Assembly (NCBI RefSeq): GCF_002845985.1
Contig: NZ_PDFK01000011.1
Span: forward strand, 43,738-107,737
DNA length: 64,000 bases
DNA from: Lysinibacillus fusiformis
GTDB lineage: Bacteria; Bacillota; Bacilli; Bacillales_A; Planococcaceae
Reading direction: 5' to 3'
The notes under the pieces were generated by a model, which saw only the letters and a list, made by a program, of their open reading frames with translations, had not been told where the DNA came from and made no database searches. Of the stretch, positions 63,969 to 64,000 are shown one piece after another (within the stretch, counting starts at the first letter, position 1; each line of letters begins with the position of its first letter). The translations under genes were made by a program, and so were the position numbers.

Positions 63969-63997
63969 AAAAACAGTCAGCATACAGCTGACTGTTT
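63967..63997 (+). terminator. Intrinsic terminator after the symporter gene
   Basis: AAACAGTCAGC pairs with GCTGACTGTTT around a short loop, starting within the stop-codon region and ending close to the window edge. Confidence 0.85.
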
Positions 63998-64000
63998 CTA

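Overview
The window looks like chromosomal DNA of a low-GC, endospore-forming Bacillales species, most likely Lysinibacillus or a close relative. Reasons: AT-rich sequence with strong AGGAGG-type ribosome sites and many TTG/GTG starts; a B. subtilis-like block of ydi-type genes (groEL-groES, CPBP protease, tatC-tatA, rex, ABC-F, tsaD-rimI-tsaB-tsaE); an S-layer-homology protein; a LysM/GH18 spore-type hydrolase; and a chromosome dominated by peptide and amino-acid use. The genus is inference from gene content, not from a marker comparison.

Layout. 1-1.5 kb: cobalamin-type ABC importer behind a B12 riboswitch whose expression platform is a visible intrinsic terminator. 1.7-4.4 kb: DUF1541 lipoprotein and a histidine kinase/response regulator pair. 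5-7.8 kb: an MhqR-like quinone/electrophile module (MarR repressor, ring-cleaving dioxygenase, nitroreductase, FMN reductase) with two palindromic operators. 7.8-9.8 kb: large-subunit catalase behind a sigma-B-like promoter. 9.9-14.1 kb: cell-surface proteins (YusW-like lipoprotein, PepSY/SLH protein, LysM-GH18). 14.2-14.5 kb: frameshifted ECF sigma-factor fossil. 14.7-22.3 kb: a 1696-residue DUF4132 protein with a small partner, convergent with an AAA-ATPase/TOPRIM pair that resembles two-gene anti-phage systems. 22.4-25.2 kb: proline-rich repeat protein and a chemoreceptor. 25.3-31.8 kb: a free-standing adenylation-carrier-reductase enzyme facing a Fur-box-controlled iron-chelate ABC importer. 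32.4-42.5 kb: the conserved housekeeping block, with a dense DnaA-box cluster between the ABC-F gene and tsaD. 42.7-50.2 kb: DUF3862 lipoprotein, tRNA-Asp and an oligopeptide ABC system with fused ATPases. 50.3-52.9 kb: Xaa-Pro peptidase and sigma-54 (rpoN).

52.9-64 kb is the most coherent functional unit: a sigma-54-dependent 4-hydroxyproline catabolic locus. A sodium:amino-acid symporter, hydroxyproline epimerase, a D-hydroxyproline dehydrogenase assembled from an FAD oxidase-type subunit, a BFD [2Fe-2S] protein, a ferredoxin-like subunit and an NAD/FAD subunit, a DapA-like deaminase and a 2-oxoglutarate-semialdehyde dehydrogenase make a full route to 2-oxoglutarate. Three -24/-12 promoters, the PAS-AAA-Fis activator and rpoN itself lie together. 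One gene in the operon is a proline-racemase homologue that has lost both catalytic cysteines.

Most notable for follow-up: the DnaA-box cluster, the cysteine-less racemase paralogue, the AAA/TOPRIM pair, and the adenylation-carrier-reductase protein beside the iron importer. I found no CRISPR array, intact insertion sequence, prophage or rRNA.
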